Counted from the stretch's first letter, positions 12,437-25,767 are shown. The stretch is DNA of 64,000 bases from Pithys albifrons albifrons (GCF_047495875.1 NC_092497.1:4845437-4909436); one strand, 5' to 3'. Numbers and translations: made by a program. Notes: generated by a model from the sequence alone, not told the origin.

Positions 12437-12868
12437 CAATGGAGATAGAGAAGGGTCTAGATGGTAAATCCTATGAGCAGTGGCTGAGGAAGCTGGGGTT
12501 GTTTAATCTAGAGAAAAGTAGGTTCAGCAGAACTTCACTTCTTTCTACAAGTCCATGACAGGAGATTGTAGTCAGGTGGGGGTCAGGCTCTTCTCCCAAG
12601 CAACCACTGACAGGACAATAGGCCACAGCCTCAAGCTGCTCCATGTTGTTCAGGCTGGACATCAGGAGGAATTTCTTCACAGAAAAGGATAGTTAAACAT
12701 TGGACTGGACTGGACTGTCCAGTGGAGTCTTCATTCTTGGAGGAGTTCAAGAAATTACCTCCTGTTACACTCTGTGATTTGGTTTGATTGACAAGATGGT
12801 GATCAGTCAAAGGTTGGACTTGATGATCTTGGAGGTCTTTTCAAACTTAAATAATTTAGTGATTATGT
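12437..12868 (+). mobile_element. CR1 LINE 3' end
   Basis: The end of CR1 ORF2 and the 3' UTR can be followed in order: 'gaagggtctag', 'gctggggttgtttaatctagag', 'ggctggacatcaggaggaat', 'ttcttcacag', then 'ggacttgatgatcttggaggtctttt'. The copy ends in worn tail octamers near 12868. A local slippage of TGGAC (three units near 12702) sits inside it. Confidence 0.85.
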
Positions 12869-13236
12869 ATTTCCATAAAACATCTTTTTTTCACTTCCAT
12901 GGTTCATGGAAATATAAGCATCCAATCTACAACTGCAACACACATTACAAGGACATCTCACTAGATAAAGAGCTTTTATTTTAACTGTGTCTTTTTAAAT
13001 TTATTAGTTTTACATAGAATATTTCCTGTGCTTCTAATTCCATGTGTGGCTGCATTTAAGACACAGCTAATTATAATTTATAGCAGGAAGTTTAGAAATT
13101 TTTCTTCAGGCCAGTCTATAGTTACATAAACTTCAGATTAGTCAATGCTTAGAACAGGTCCCCTGTTGGACCTCGGAAGGGTATATCTTGCTTGCCCCAC
13201 TTTCATATCCCACTAATGATAGCATTACTCAAGACA
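12869..13236. other. Unassigned non-coding DNA
   Basis: AT-rich spacer between two CR1 copies of opposite orientation. Confidence 0.5.
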
Positions 13237-13745
13237 ATCATGGAATTATTAAGGTTGGAAAACTCCTTTAATATCATTGAGTCCGACCACTAACCCAGCA
13301 CTGCCAAAGTAACCCCTAACCCATGTGTCTCCAAATGCTACATCTACACATCTTTTAAATCCCTTCAGGGATGGGAACTCCAACACTGCCCTGGGCGACC
13401 TGTTTCAATGCTTGACCATCCTTTCAGTAAAAAAAGTTTTACTAATGTCCAAACAAAAACACCCATGGTGCAGCTTGAGGCTGGTTCCTCTTGTCCTATG
13501 GCTTGTTACCTGGGTGAAGAGAACAAGCTCCACCAGGCTACAACCTACTTTCAGGCAGTTGTAGAAAGCCTTCATTTCTCCAGAACAAACAATCCCAGCT
13601 CCCTCAGGTGCCCCTCATTAGACTTGTGCTGCAGATCCTTCCCCAGCTCAGTTTCCTTCTCAGGACATGCTCCAAGACCTCAATGTCTTTCTTGTCATGA
13701 GCAGCCCAAAACCAAACACAGGATCAAAGATGTGCCTGCACTTTT
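13237..13745 (-). mobile_element. CR1 LINE 3' end
   Basis: The minus-strand 3' end is marked by 'atcatggaattattaaggttgg'. Diagnostic pieces follow: 'gagtccgaccactaaccca', 'ggcgacctgtttcaatgcttg', 'cttgtcctatggcttgttacc' and 'aatcccagctccctcagg'. The 5' limit is set where similarity fades, after 'cccaaaaccaaacacagg'. The ORFs that cross it are antisense to the dead ORF2. Confidence 0.85.
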
Positions 13746-16700
13746 GCCCACCACACAAAGAAAGATATACTAACCTGATTTCCATACTGCTTTGCAGGAA
13801 CCTATGCCCTGTGTCATACACAGAACCACTGCAGCAAGCTGCTCAGCCCACTGCCAGCAGGAATCTCAGAAGTCCTGTGAAACTATTGAGTTCCCTTTCT
13901 GGAAATAGCCCATATTGTTTCTTGTCTGTGAAATAACTTCTAAACTTTTAGCATTGTGTTATAGCTTCAGACTCTCTTTGAACACTCCATGACCATTTTA
14001 TCCCTTCTGAAATGATGAAATCTTCCTTATCCATGTAACCTTTCCAGAATTTAACTTTGGAATTGAACAGTCCCTAATATCCTTGTCTGTATTTTTGCAG
14101 CTCCATCTCAACAGCAATAGTGTTAAATCAATATAATATAAATATTTCTCTTAATTTCCGTGTCCTCACTTTTAGATACTTTAAAGTCACTTCCTATATT
14201 CTCAACATAATAGTAAATATTCTTAAAGTAACAGTGAAAAAGCAATTTGGATAACTTTTATTGTATTTAAAACACTAGAAATACAGTCAAAAACATCACA
14301 GAATATCCCAAAAGGAAAAGTCTGAAAGCAGGTCTTCTGAGAATAGATTTCTTTGTTTAATTGACAGTGGGAAAATTTAAGACCTTTTAATAAGCTTCAT
14401 CCTTCAAGTCTTGTTCAGTCCAGAAGTCAACACAGACTTCTTTGCTTGCAAACATCAATACAGGGCATGTAGTTAACCCCTGGAATCTGCAGTGTATTGC
14501 ACTGCCCTAAACCACTCCCCTTTCCTGCATGACATTCCATTATATCTCAGTGCCATCACCAGTTGACAGATCATTTTCCTATGGAAGACTTTTCGTCCTA
14601 GTAAGTGCTGTCATGGTAATATTTAACCCCAGCAATGTAGTTAAAGGAAATTGAAAGGAATAGGCCCTTCCCAAGAGTGTCCCAACTCACCCAGAATCAG
14701 GCGTGCAAGGTGGAATAAATCATTTTTGGAAGTGCTTTCATCTCTTTGTCAATTAGAAATCAGACTACACAACAGGTTTTTAAATGCATAAAGCTTGTTG
14801 GGATAAATCTTAACATTTGACAGGCAATTCCAGTAACAATAAGGTTGTCTGAGATAGAGATACATCAGAAACCAGATATTGTTGCTCATAGTATTATGGG
14901 GAAAGGAAGAGAGAAACGTGGTCAGATTTAACTTTACTTACAATGAACCTATACAGGGCAAGACAGGGGAATCAAACTCTCATAGACAAGATTAAAGAAC
15001 AAAGACATAGCTTGAATCTCCAGGATGTGTTCCAGACAAAGTATAACATTACTGATCAAACCAGTCTTGTTGCTGGCCATGGTTATTTAGAGTAAATCCC
15101 CAAATGTCAGCATCCTGTCTTGGAGAATAGCCTAGTTGGGATCCAGCAGAAGGCATTCTTGGTAGGTTTAATTTTATTACTGCATCAGGAGCTTTTGAAA
15201 AATATGCTTTTAATATCCCTCCAAGTCATTGTAGATCATGTAAGAAAAAAGAAGTCACTTCAAATGAAAGAAACAGGACAGACTGCAACAAAAATAGCAA
15301 TGAATTCTCCTCCACACAAAGGAAAAAAATAACTGAATGCTTCATGAAATGTTTTGTGGTAAAATATCTAATACTACAAAATAGTGAGTAAATGCTAACA
15401 TCTGCCTTGTCCTACCCATAGAGTATTTGGGTGTCAACCTACATACCTGGGAAAATATTAGGCAGTAATTTTTTCCCATGACTATTTTCAGTGTGTTCTG
15501 TTTTCAATATTATTAGAAATTTCCAAATTGACTACTTTATGGTAAACACAAAAAATCTCACTCTCTGTCTCTGACACTTCTCTTCAACTCAGACTTAATG
15601 CTGAAAAGACTGTTCAATACAGGTTGAGAAAGGAATTTAGTTTACATGTTAAACAACTCAATTGTTTTTGTTTCTTATTTGGTCTTGTCATTTGTTCAGA
15701 CAAAAGCCAGAGATGTTTGATATGTATTATTTATTCAATACTTTTAAATGAAACAGGAAAATTTTAAAAATAAGGTAGAATAATATTTATTATTCTTGCC
15801 TCTCCCATTTAGATCATGTTCAAATTTTCTCTTCAACTCTTATCTGTTTTCCAATGCAATAAACATATTTTTCTCTCTAGGCTTCATACCTGCTGTTTTT
15901 AAATATGCTGTTACTTAGTCCTTCGTTACCCCACTCTTCTCTGTCTATTTGGCTTCTGATTCCAGGCTTTTGGCTAATATTTTGGGGGTTTTGCATCCTT
16001 CTGTGTAATTCTTTGTTTCAGATGAATGAACACTTTATTGCCTGCTTCCCAAACCCCCCAAACAATTAACATTACAAAAAGGGTACTTCACTATACTGAC
16101 TTAGGCCAACACCAGAACCAACATTTGTGATTCCTGACACCCACATCCAAAATGAGATGTCTAAGGCAGCCTCAACTCCTCCTACTGCCTTCTGCGGAAA
16201 AGAGAAATGGACATCTCCAGGGAGTGACTTCTCTTTCTTAACTCCTGTGGTAAAAGGAAACAAACTCCATTAACACAATTTAAACAAGGCCAATGGTGGA
16301 AGTAAAAGTTAACTGAGGTGGGAGTCACCAGATTAGATTATGAGTTTGATCATGCTGTGTCAAAAGTGGAGTTGGACACAAATTCTAGTGATAAAAAGTG
16401 GAAGGAGTTTCTCTGCCTCATCTATTTGAGTAGTAGATAGTGGATACAGCAATACATAGAATCTACTTTTTGGTTATTGTTTAGAAAAAAGCTTAGGTGA
16501 GCCTCAGTTTAAGCAATTAGGCATATCAAGTGCATTTTTATACTACACAAAACTGGCCTAATTGCAGAGGTGGAGTAGGGGACTCCTTATAAAATTTTAA
16601 TAGACTTATCACTTAATTTTCTAGGAGGAATTAGCCCTAAAGGCTGGCAGAGACATGAAACAAAACATAATCAAACAGTAGCACTAATGAAAACCCTTAC

Positions 16701-19698
16701 TTAAGTTTTAAATGCTTATGTACATGTGTGTGCATAGTTACAACATAGATGGTTATATATAACCCACTTATATATATATAAGTCCACTTCCCATTAAAAG
16801 TCAGGTTCTGTGATTAATTATTCACACTCACTTATAATCTATTTTAGTTACAATTTAACTGAGATGGCAATGGTATATTTAAGTAGTCTCGAAATCACGT
16901 GTATACCCTATTTTTTTCTGTTCCATTTCCTCAACTTTGCTCTTTTCTACAGATGATATTGCCCAGATGGAATACTGTTGAATTCCTCAGGAGGGAACTC
17001 TCCCCCAAAGCTTACCTAATTGTTAGTCATCTTTAGAGGTGATTATAACTTTGGCACGTTGTATCAAGGTCAGAGCACAATTCTTTCTTGGCTCCAACTC
17101 AAGAGTAAATGATGAATATGTCTGAGGTAAGGATTAGTCTCAAATTACTATTGCATACAATGAACACTGCTCCCAGACAGCATCATTAGTTCACAGAAGG
17201 AGGAGAAAAGAGGTATCTGACAAACAAACACATTTATCTGACTTGGTTATAAGTGTACCTTTCCTTTTTTTAATTAGTGTAAGACCTGCACCTTTGTAGT
17301 TCATCAGGATGCATTGTGGTAACTGTAGGTAGATTCATACCTTTTTTTCTTTCTCACACTTAAAATTATAATTCACAATGACTTTGTATTTGATTTACAA
17401 GGACCATGAAAGTCTGACTGGGTATTGACTGTACCAGGACAGTTTTATGCTGCCAAGGTGTTCACTCTGGTTCAAATGCCAGTATGTTTCATGGCTATAA
17501 TTATTTATGTGAAATATAAACAACATTTTCCCAGTTTTCAGTTTTCTAGTCCTTCTCATCTCTCCTCCAAGTAAAAGGAAAGGTTAATTAACACTTTTAA
17601 TAAATAAAGTTCTAAAATTTACACCACTAACATTGTTGGAAATGGTGGAAAGGCCTTATTCTACCAAAAGAATTTTCCTGAAAATAAAGAAGGAGGTAAT
17701 ACCCTGTATATACAATGAAACTCATTAAATGTCACACATTTTGCTGCAGAAGTCCATTCATTAAAATGCTTTTAGACACTAGATTTAATAGAATTTCTCT
17801 AGAAACCACATCCTCTTTATCAGTTCCCTTTTAGTGTCTGATGTGCTTCATTATCAGTTAGAAGAAGGTAAACACGTAAAGAATAATGGGATAATTTCAG
17901 GATAATACACCAAATTTTTTATCACAGTTTTGAGGAAGTCTACTTTGAGGGTAGGGCAAAGAAGTCATTTTTGTTTCATTCACAACTGAGAAAATGCAAA
18001 ACTTACAGAATATAAAGGCTTTATATGCTGATGAGCAACAAGACTAAGGTAATGGCATGAGAAGTGTGAGGAAAAAATAAAAAGTGGGATTAATTGCATT
18101 ATTCTGAAATATGTGCAAAGCAGTCAGACCCTCTTCTCACAGTTCGGTCTTGTTCTCACTGAGTTACCAGTAATTTGGCTTAAGCACTAAAGGCTTTTAT
18201 ATTAACCACTGCCACGTCCTCGTAGAGTCAGGTAGCAAAGACAAATCACAGTATTCCTGTCGAGCATATTGAAACAAAAAGGTTTAACAGCTATAGTTTA
18301 AATGATAAGATTGAAATAGTCTTGCAAATGCAAACATTTGCTGGCAGAAAGACAAATATAAAGCAAACAGTACATGATTTCCATCTGATGTTAGAGGTTT
18401 TAAAACATGTAGAAGTGAAGAATTCCATTCTTTACCATGTAATGTCTCGATAATTTCTGTTTTGCTTTTTTCTTCTTATAGACTTGTTTGACACTGTATC
18501 AGTTGCTACCATAGCTTCAAATACACAAAGTTTTAGGCAAACTTTCTTCAGCCTTTCTTCACAGATGTTTGAACACATTTCTCTTTGAATTACAGGTTTG
18601 AAAGGGAACAAAACATAAATATGAGATGAAAACTTCATGTTTGATTTTCACCTTGGTTACAATATCAGTGTTCAAAAGTTTTAGACTGCTATTTTGAATG
18701 CTGGAATCAGGACAAGTTGACCCAAAGCAAATGCTTATGTACTATTGAATATATAAAACATAGAGTGTATTTGATGTGAATTCCCAGGGAAATATGAAAC
18801 TGTCATTAATTTAATAGCAAAACAATATTCCCCTCCTGTTTTTCATACTGTCATTGTAGAAGAGTAAGTCCTTTTGGAGTGCCATTAGTCAGCAAAGTCC
18901 TGTTTTAAAAGAAAAACAAGAAATAAAAGGGAAAGAATCAGCCTGAAAATAAAATACAAAATGAAAGACACTGAGTCAACTTTGAAGTCTGCTTGAGTTA
19001 GTACATATCATTTTTATACCTTAATTCAGACTGACTGGTCTATATATCTTGGGAATGCAAAAAATTTAAGTGTTGATTTAGCAGTCTTATTTGGGCAAAA
19101 TTGCCTTTGAAACTGAGGAAAGAGGGAGAGGTGTAAGATTTACAGGGACCAGACTTAAGAAAAAGGAATTAACTGCATAAAACTTGATCTATAATATCCA
19201 AATCCATATCTTACAGTATTACCAAGACACCAAAAGTAGTTACAGCAGGGAAAACATAAGAACTCAAGGAGAAACACTGGAATAATTGATCCCATCTACT
19301 AACATCTCAGTCATTAGAAAGATCAGCTTAAGGCTGTCTTGAAAAAATCAAATAGATTTTCAAAGAGTGACTATTAACAGCAATGTGTTTAGATACAAGT
19401 AAAAATTTAGTTCCATTGGAGATATCTTATACTTCCAGCATTTTATAAAGTCAGAACAAAAGAACAAAAGGTTTAAAACTTACCTCTGTACTTCCACATT
19501 ATGACTTACATTGCAACCGAGAACTTCAGAGGTACAGTACAGGAGAACACAAACGTTAAATCATATTTATGCAAAACAAAAGTTACTCATTTTCAATAAT
19601 AATTTGGAAAAAATTAGCCTTCATGAATATGGGGAAAAGGTATTAGTTTGCATAAAGAGACTCTATCAGTTTACCAGATAATCTGTCTGCTTGTGCTT
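13746..19698. other. Unassigned non-coding DNA, about 6 kb, no repeat recognised
   Basis: The longest stretch without a recognised mobile element. It is AT-rich, with only small features such as paired TA clusters at 16752-16782. No ORF above about 70 codons and no exon-like segment stands out. Confidence 0.5.
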
Positions 19699-19767
19699 GG
19701 GTTTTTTTCCCTTTCTTTTTTGTTTGTTGTTTGTTTGTTTGGGGTTTATGTTTGCTTGTTTCTTTTA
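19699..19767 (+). repeat. T/G-rich low-complexity tract
   Basis: Consists of TTTGTTTGTTG units and GTTTGGGGTTT, directly upstream of a minus-strand CR1 3' end at 19784. Confidence 0.8.
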
Positions 19768-19783
19768 TTAGCATAAAATTTAA

Positions 19784-21478
19784 GAATCACAGAATGGGTT
19801 AGGTCAGAATAGACTACAGTGGGTCATCTGGTCCAACCTCCCTGCTCAGGCAGGGCCATCCCAGAGCACGTGGCACAGGATTGTGTCCAGGCAGTTCTGG
19901 AGTATCTCCAGTGAGAGAAACTCCCTATCCTCTCTGGACAATCTATTCCAGTGCTCAGTCACTTCACAGGAAAGAAGTTCTTTCTCATATTCAAGTGAAA
20001 CATCCTGGGCATCAGTTCCTGCCCATTCCTCTTGTCCCACTGCTGGGCACCCTTGAGCAGAGTCTGGTCAATCCTCTGACCCCCCTCCTTGCAGACACTG
20101 ACAGACATGGATGAGGTCTCCTCTCATTCATCTCTTTTCAAAGCTGAACAGCCCTAGCTCCCTCAACCTTTTCTTGTAAGAAGATGATCCAGTCCCTTAA
20201 TCAATTTTTTAGCCCTGCACTGGATCTGCTCCAGGAGCTCCATGTCTTTCTTGTATTACGGAACCCAGAACTGGACACAGCACTCCAGATATGGCCTCAT
20301 CCAGGCTAAGTAGAGATGCAGGATCACCTCCCTTGACCTGCTCTTCCTAGGGCTCCCCAGGATGCCATTTTCCTTCTTGGCCACAAGGACATTGTTGGTT
20401 CATGGACAGTTTGTTTTTCAGTAGGACCTCCAGGTCCTTCTCTGTGGAGCTGCAGACCCAGTCTGTGTTGGTTTCCAGGTTTATTCCTCCTCAGCTGCAG
20501 GACGCTCCCTTTGCATTCATTGAATTTCAGAAGGTTCTTCTCTGCTCATCTCTCCCAACTTGTTGAAGTTCTTCTGAAGAGATCTACAACATTCTGGGGA
20601 ACCTGAGTCACTTCTCCCAGTTTTATCTCATCAGGGAACTTCTGAAAAAGGCCCCTGCCTCCTCATCCAAGTCACTGATGAACAAGTTAAACCATTATAG
20701 ATCCTTGGAGGACAGATCTAGTGATAGACGTCCGGCTGGACTTTGTGCCACTGATTATGACCCTCTGGGATCTGCTATTCAGCCAGTTTCCAATCCACCT
20801 CACTGTCCATTCATCAAACCCGAACTTCTTGAGTTTGCCTTGTAAGGATGTTGTGAGAGACAGTGTTGAAATCCGTGCTGAAGCTGAGGTAGAAAACACT
20901 GCTCTCCCTTTACACAGCCAGGTTGTTTTTTCATTGTAGAAGGCAATCACATTGGTCAGACATGACTTACCTTTAGTGAACCCATGCTGACTAATCCTGA
21001 TAACCTTCCTGTGCCCCGGGTGGGTAGAGATGCCTCCAGATTGAGGCTCCACCTCCTTTGCGGAGGCTCAATGGCTGGTAGTTCCCTGAGTCCCCCACTT
21101 GCCTATTTTAAAGACTGAGGTGACATTTGCTTTTTTCCAGTCCTTAGGTACCTCTCCTGACATTCATGACATCTCAAAGATGATCATGAGAAATCTTCCT
21201 ATGATGTCCATCAACTTTCTCAGCACTTGTGAATCCAACCCATTAGGGCCTATGGACTTGTGATTTGTCAGGCTTTTTTAGGTGTTTTCTGACCAAAACC
21301 TTCTAGACCAAGGAGAGGTCTTCATTCCAACATTCTTTTACCCTGGTCTTCTGGGTCAGAGATCCTTGAGACCTCTTCTTATCACTGAAGACTGATGCAA
21401 AGAAGGCATTCATTAATTCTGCCTTCTCTGTGTCCTCTGTTAGCAGGGCCACCTCTCCATTGACTAATGAGCCCACAT
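19784..21478 (-). pseudogene. Long CR1 LINE copy with broken reverse-transcriptase ORF2
   Basis: The longest CR1 copy here, about 1.7 kb. Read on the minus strand, ORF2 homology begins near 21478 (text like 'AELMNAFFASVFSDKK'). It passes through the RT core at 20687-21052, where the frame reads GFTKGKSCLTNVIAF, DEWTVRWIGNWLNSR and RVIISG. It then enters the 'DLDEEAGAF' region near 20660 and reaches the C-terminal 'EHWNRLSRE' and 'SLEILQNCLD' region near 19860-19960. CR1 ORF2 is the endonuclease/RT protein that primes reverse transcription at the target site; the endonuclease part is missing through 5' truncation. The expected RT palm motif near 20650 reads 'FPDE', so a catalytic position is lost, and several frameshifts and stops are present. 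The 3' end near 19784 starts 'aatcacagaatggg'. Dead copy. Confidence 0.9.
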
Positions 21479-21805
21479 TATTTTTTGTTATTGATGCATT
21501 TGGAAAGTATTGGCTGGCTCATCTAGAAGCAAAAGAGCTGAAAAGGCTAGTGCTAAGGTATACAAATCTGCAAAACAGTTTAAATGGTAAAGTGATAAAA
21601 GACATAAGGGCATGAACTTAAGTAAAACAAAGATCAGGCTCTTAGAGAGTTTAGCAGAGCAAAGTCTATGCATGGAACAACCAATATCTTAGCCTGCATG
21701 ACAGTGTCCCCATACTCCTTTTTTTTCTTTTTCTTTTTTTTTTCTTAAATAGGGGATAAAGCAAGGCACGTACAAAGGACAAGTGAAGATGAAGGCGCAG
21801 AGAGA
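21479..21805. other. Unassigned non-coding DNA
   Basis: Spacer between two minus-strand CR1 copies, with a T/C run near 21718-21748. Confidence 0.5.
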
Positions 21806-22050
21806 TCATAGAGTCATAGAGTCAGTTAGGTTGGGAAATATTATCAGGTACAATCATTAACCCAGAACACTGTCTTCACCACAAAACCATATCCCTAGGT
21901 GTCATATCTACACATCTTTAAATACCTCAGGGATGGTGACTTCATCACTGCCCCAGGCAGTCTGCTTGACAACCCTTTCCATGAAGCATTTTTTCTTAAT
22001 ATAAAATTTAAACCTCCCCTGGCACAGGTTGAGACCATTTCCTCTTATTA
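21806..22050 (-). mobile_element. CR1 LINE 3' end
   Basis: Starts with two clear tail units ('tcatagagtcatagagtca'), then 'gttaggttggg', 'acatctttaaatacctcagggatggtgac' in part, and 'ccccaggcagtctgcttgac'. 5'-truncated near 22050. Confidence 0.88.
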
Positions 22051-22229
22051 GCCAGATTCAGGGAAAGCAGAAGCCTGTATTTTATTGGCATAAATACCTT
22101 TCTTCTGCTTTAAATAATATTTTCTAGCAGATACAACCACATCCAAAAGTCTAAACTCTATGTTGCTTGCAAGACCTAATTCTCCTGAAGACATACTTTC
22201 TTTCTATTCACCTTTGTGCATTCATAAGT
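22051..22229. other. Unassigned non-coding DNA
   Basis: Short AT-rich spacer. The left limit of the following LTR is uncertain and may lie in it. Confidence 0.4.
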
Positions 22230-22871
22230 GAAGGCCCTGAAGTCTCTTGCACCCCCCACGTTCCCTCCCCTGTCTCTGTGTGTTTTTCCCTGCAGTTTTT
22301 TCCTGGGAATCCACGCCATGGAGGTGCCACGACAGTTCCCCCGGTGCTGGGGTGGCCCTGCGCCCCTCCCCGACCCTGCAGCTGCAGACTCCACCAGTCC
22401 TGGTGCAGCACAAGCTTGCAGCCGGTCCCGATGCCCTAGCAGGACTAGCAGCATGCAACCTCCTGAGGACTTCATATCCCCTCCTGCCCAGTGCACGCGT
22501 TTCTGTATCCCCCGTGTTCTCCCCCCAGCCAGGTGTCCCTGCCCCCGTCGCTCCTCCTGATCCCTAACCACTATTGGTCAGTTATGGGTGTTTCTCTATT
22601 GGTCCTCCAGGCTGCCCATCACTGCCCTCGAGCCTATCATTACTGAGTTCAGTTCTTGAACCCTGCCTCAAATCCCTTCTCATTGGATATTAGTGGGTAC
22701 TGACCGGTGTGTTACCCAATCCTTCACAAGTTTCCACCTCTTCGAAGCCCCTCCCTTAATTGAGCCCTTAAAGGTTACCCAAGGAAATAAACTCTTTCTG
22801 GGTTACCTCCACCCTGGTGTGTATGTGTTCCCTGAGGGGCCATTTTCGCCCAGGCAGTTCTCTTTACATCA
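22230..22871 (+). mobile_element. GC-rich ERV LTR with multiple CCAAT boxes
   Basis: A GC-rich island in AT-rich surroundings. The promoter half carries ATTGG (reverse CCAAT) at 22573-22577, 22598-22602 and 22682-22686, and a direct CCAAT at 22716-22720. AATAAA follows at 22786-22791, and the segment ends in 'tctttacatca' about 80 bp further on, a plausible U5 with a terminal CA. No clear TATA box is seen. Arrays of CCAAT boxes upstream of a poly(A) signal are typical of some class I and class II retroviral LTRs. The left end is set at the GC shift, since no TG start with a matching target duplication was found. Overlapping ORFs of 90-131 codons on both strands reflect high GC content, not genes. 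Confidence 0.6.
22573..22791 (+). promoter_or_regulatory. LTR CCAAT-box cluster and AATAAA
   Basis: Four CCAAT-type elements within about 150 bp, and a canonical AATAAA 65 bp after the last. CCAAT boxes are bound by NF-Y. The cluster is seen directly; activity is inferred. Confidence 0.5.
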
Positions 22872-22955
22872 CCATTCACAGCAGGAATCCTAATATAGGA
22901 TTTGTTTTGTCTCATTTGAGATATCTATAGGTTAAAGACCTAGTCACACTAGACT

Positions 22956-23035
22956 CTTTTTTTGTTGCTTGGTTTTTGGTTTGAGTTTTTTTGTTTGATT
23001 TTTTTTTTGGGGGGGGGAGGGTTGTTTTTTTTTTT
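22956..23035 (+). repeat. T/G homopolymer tract
   Basis: T-rich units, then about ten T, ten G, GAGGG and a dozen T. Strongest homopolymer cluster in the window and a likely assembly weak point. Confidence 0.85.
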
Positions 23036-25629
23036 CATGTTGTTGATGGAAAGAAACAGAACAGAGGAATGAGTCTCTGGAGATGTTTATTTCTTAATGG
23101 TATGAATCACCCTTTGTACAAAGCCCTTCCAATGATGTTACATATCAAGATTTGCTTGTAATAGCTAATCCTAGTCCTAAACTACCTAATATGTTTCAGA
23201 TATGACCATGGTATGACTACAGTTCTATGCTTTATTCAAAATGGATCCTTATAGTTTCTCTTGATGGAAATTTCCTGTGCCCTTAATTTGAGTCTGAGAT
23301 AGAGGAATCTTCACTCTTTATATTTCAAATGCTATGTTTTAGGGCTTATTTATACAAAAAGCCTTTTAAACCTCTCAGAATTAATCATTTCCATAAAAAA
23401 AAGCTTGACATATAACACATTGAGACATTCTAGCGACTGAAAAAGGATAATTTCTACATAAAAAGTAGAACTGATCAATAAAATATATCATAACCCTGTG
23501 TGTTTTACTTTCCTAATCATTATTTCAATACAAATATTTTTCCATAAGGTGTTGAATGGAATGAAAGAGGTTAAAAACCAAAGTAAAGTAAAATTTCACA
23601 ATACTAAATTCTAATGAATGCAAAGACCTTGAAAACATCAGTGGCTCTGCAAGTCAAGTGCTGATCCCTTTGATAGAATATGCAGAAATATAATGGTTAG
23701 CAGTTGAAATGCTGTGGCACAGTAATAATTACTTTGCACCTCTAATTCTATCTCTCATTTCCCTATTTACTGTTTGATGCTTTTGTTTATATCCCAGTCT
23801 CTTCATTTGTGGTGTGTTTCTGGAAAATAAGTTATAGTGAATGCTAAAAGACATAAAAGACCTTGATGATAAATTAGACAATGTTTCTTTCTCACACTAT
23901 TTTTTTCCTATGCAAAAAAGCATTTTATCTTGGTTTTTTTTGTTTTGTTTGTTTTGTTCTAAATAGTCAATTCCTATGTGGAATCTCAGGATTTGTTCCC
24001 ATCTCATTATTATAAATGTTGACAGCTTTTTATAATTATTGACATTATTACTTTACCATTATCATTATTGTTATGGTTTAGATCAAATTTTGTAAATTAA
24101 CAAGCTTTAAGGAACTTACCTTAAGGAAAACAAAATGTAATTAAGGTTTGGAAAATTTGCATTTGTGCTTTGTATGGTAGGAAGGAAGCTTTCTCCACAC
24201 AAGTCATAAAGGAAGTTGTTCTGGATGCAAAGTGAGATCTTAGTTACTGTTTTGTGAGTACTAAATTTTCACTGAACCATGAAACATCAGACTTAAATGA
24301 AGGCATCACAGCTTATTGTTCTGAATTCTTACGGTCTTTTTTGGACAGTTTAGATCACATTCAAAAGCTGTAGATGGTCAAGAGCCCTTAAGGGCACACT
24401 GATCAGGAACTGGACACAGGTTTCCATTTGAGACGAAGTTGTTCACTGAGAAGAAAAGATAAGAGAAATGAAGGAAATGCTTAGAGCAAAATGACAAAAG
24501 GCAAAAGAAAAAGCAATCTGGAAATGTTTTACCTTGCAGGTGTCCCATGTGCTGCTGACATGACCCTTGAGGAGGAGGAAGGAGAGTGTAGGGTCAGCTC
24601 ATGATGTGTGGCTTCTACAGAGCAAGGAAGAACTCTGAAGATAAACTGCATAGCAGCAGAGCAACACTGGAATGACTGTTCATTTCTTGCATGTCACAGG
24701 GTAAGAAGAGTCTCATAATGTCAGCTAGTGACCACTTGATGATTGCTTATTGCATAATTATTACACTTAGGAGCAGTAATGAGGGTTTTAGGATGTGTCT
24801 TAAATGAAAGATGACGTACGTTGCTTTCATGAAGAAGAAAGAAGAAAAAGTTCTAAGCCCTCTCCTCATCATATTTAAATATATATATATATCTTCCCTA
24901 TTGTATATATAGTGTGCACTTTGCATTTTTTTAATAGTTCATTTCCTGTCTCCAAAGTCTTGAAAATGTTTATATGTGATTAGCATCAGTTAAGCAAACT
25001 ATAGCTGTACTCATTTTGCATTCAATGATATTTCAGGCACCCATTTTTGCACTGTTTTCTGTATTCTTTCTTCCATTTACCCCTATTTTTCAGCAAACTT
25101 CTTCTATGTAATCTGTTTGTTATTTTTATGGCTTGCTCTCTCTCTTCCACCGAAATATAATGTTGATAGATCAGCATCCCCAATTCACTTAGAGCTATCA
25201 GTGTCATTTCTAAAGTGGTTGCAAGAGTTATTGAAAAGTTGTCTTCCTCAGTAACAGTAGGGATTCCATCTGACTATTCAGCTGCTGACTTCATTAAATT
25301 TTAGTTTCAGCTATCTCTGTGTCACACAACAAGACATTATGGGCTACACAGCAATCTACAGGAAGAAATAAAGGCTTGTTGGTAACAGATGTACACTCTC
25401 AGGGAAGAAGAGAAAGCAAAGATAGAGAAAGGACCCAAGAAAGAAGGGGGCTTATGCAGAAGGACAACAAGACAAGGAGAAAGAGCACATGGACTGGTGG
25501 CTTAAGTAAAACAAACAAAAAACATTGTAAAGAAAAGACACAAGGTACAGCAGAAATATTTTAGAGCACTGCTGCAGCCATGCACTGAGAGAAACTGTAA
25601 GGCAGTAAGAAAAAGCTACTACAATTCCC
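23036..25629. other. Unassigned non-coding DNA, about 2.6 kb
   Basis: AT-rich with minor simple repeats: a T/G tract at 23931-23958 and (AT)7 near 24879-24892. No mobile element or exon was recognised. Confidence 0.5.
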
Positions 25630-25632
25630 ATA

Positions 25633-25720
<88 letters not shown>

Positions 25721-25722
25721 TG

Positions 25723-25767
<45 letters not shown>

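Noticed and set aside
13408..13773. 121-codon plus-strand frame
   Set aside because: Antisense to the 3' end of a minus-strand CR1 copy.
16752..16782. Palindromic TA clusters as a hairpin or attachment site
   Set aside because: Short and fully explained by AT-rich simple sequence; no flanking integration signature.
22176..22571. 131-codon minus and 106/110-codon plus frames
   Set aside because: All overlap the GC-rich LTR in several frames at once, which is a composition effect.
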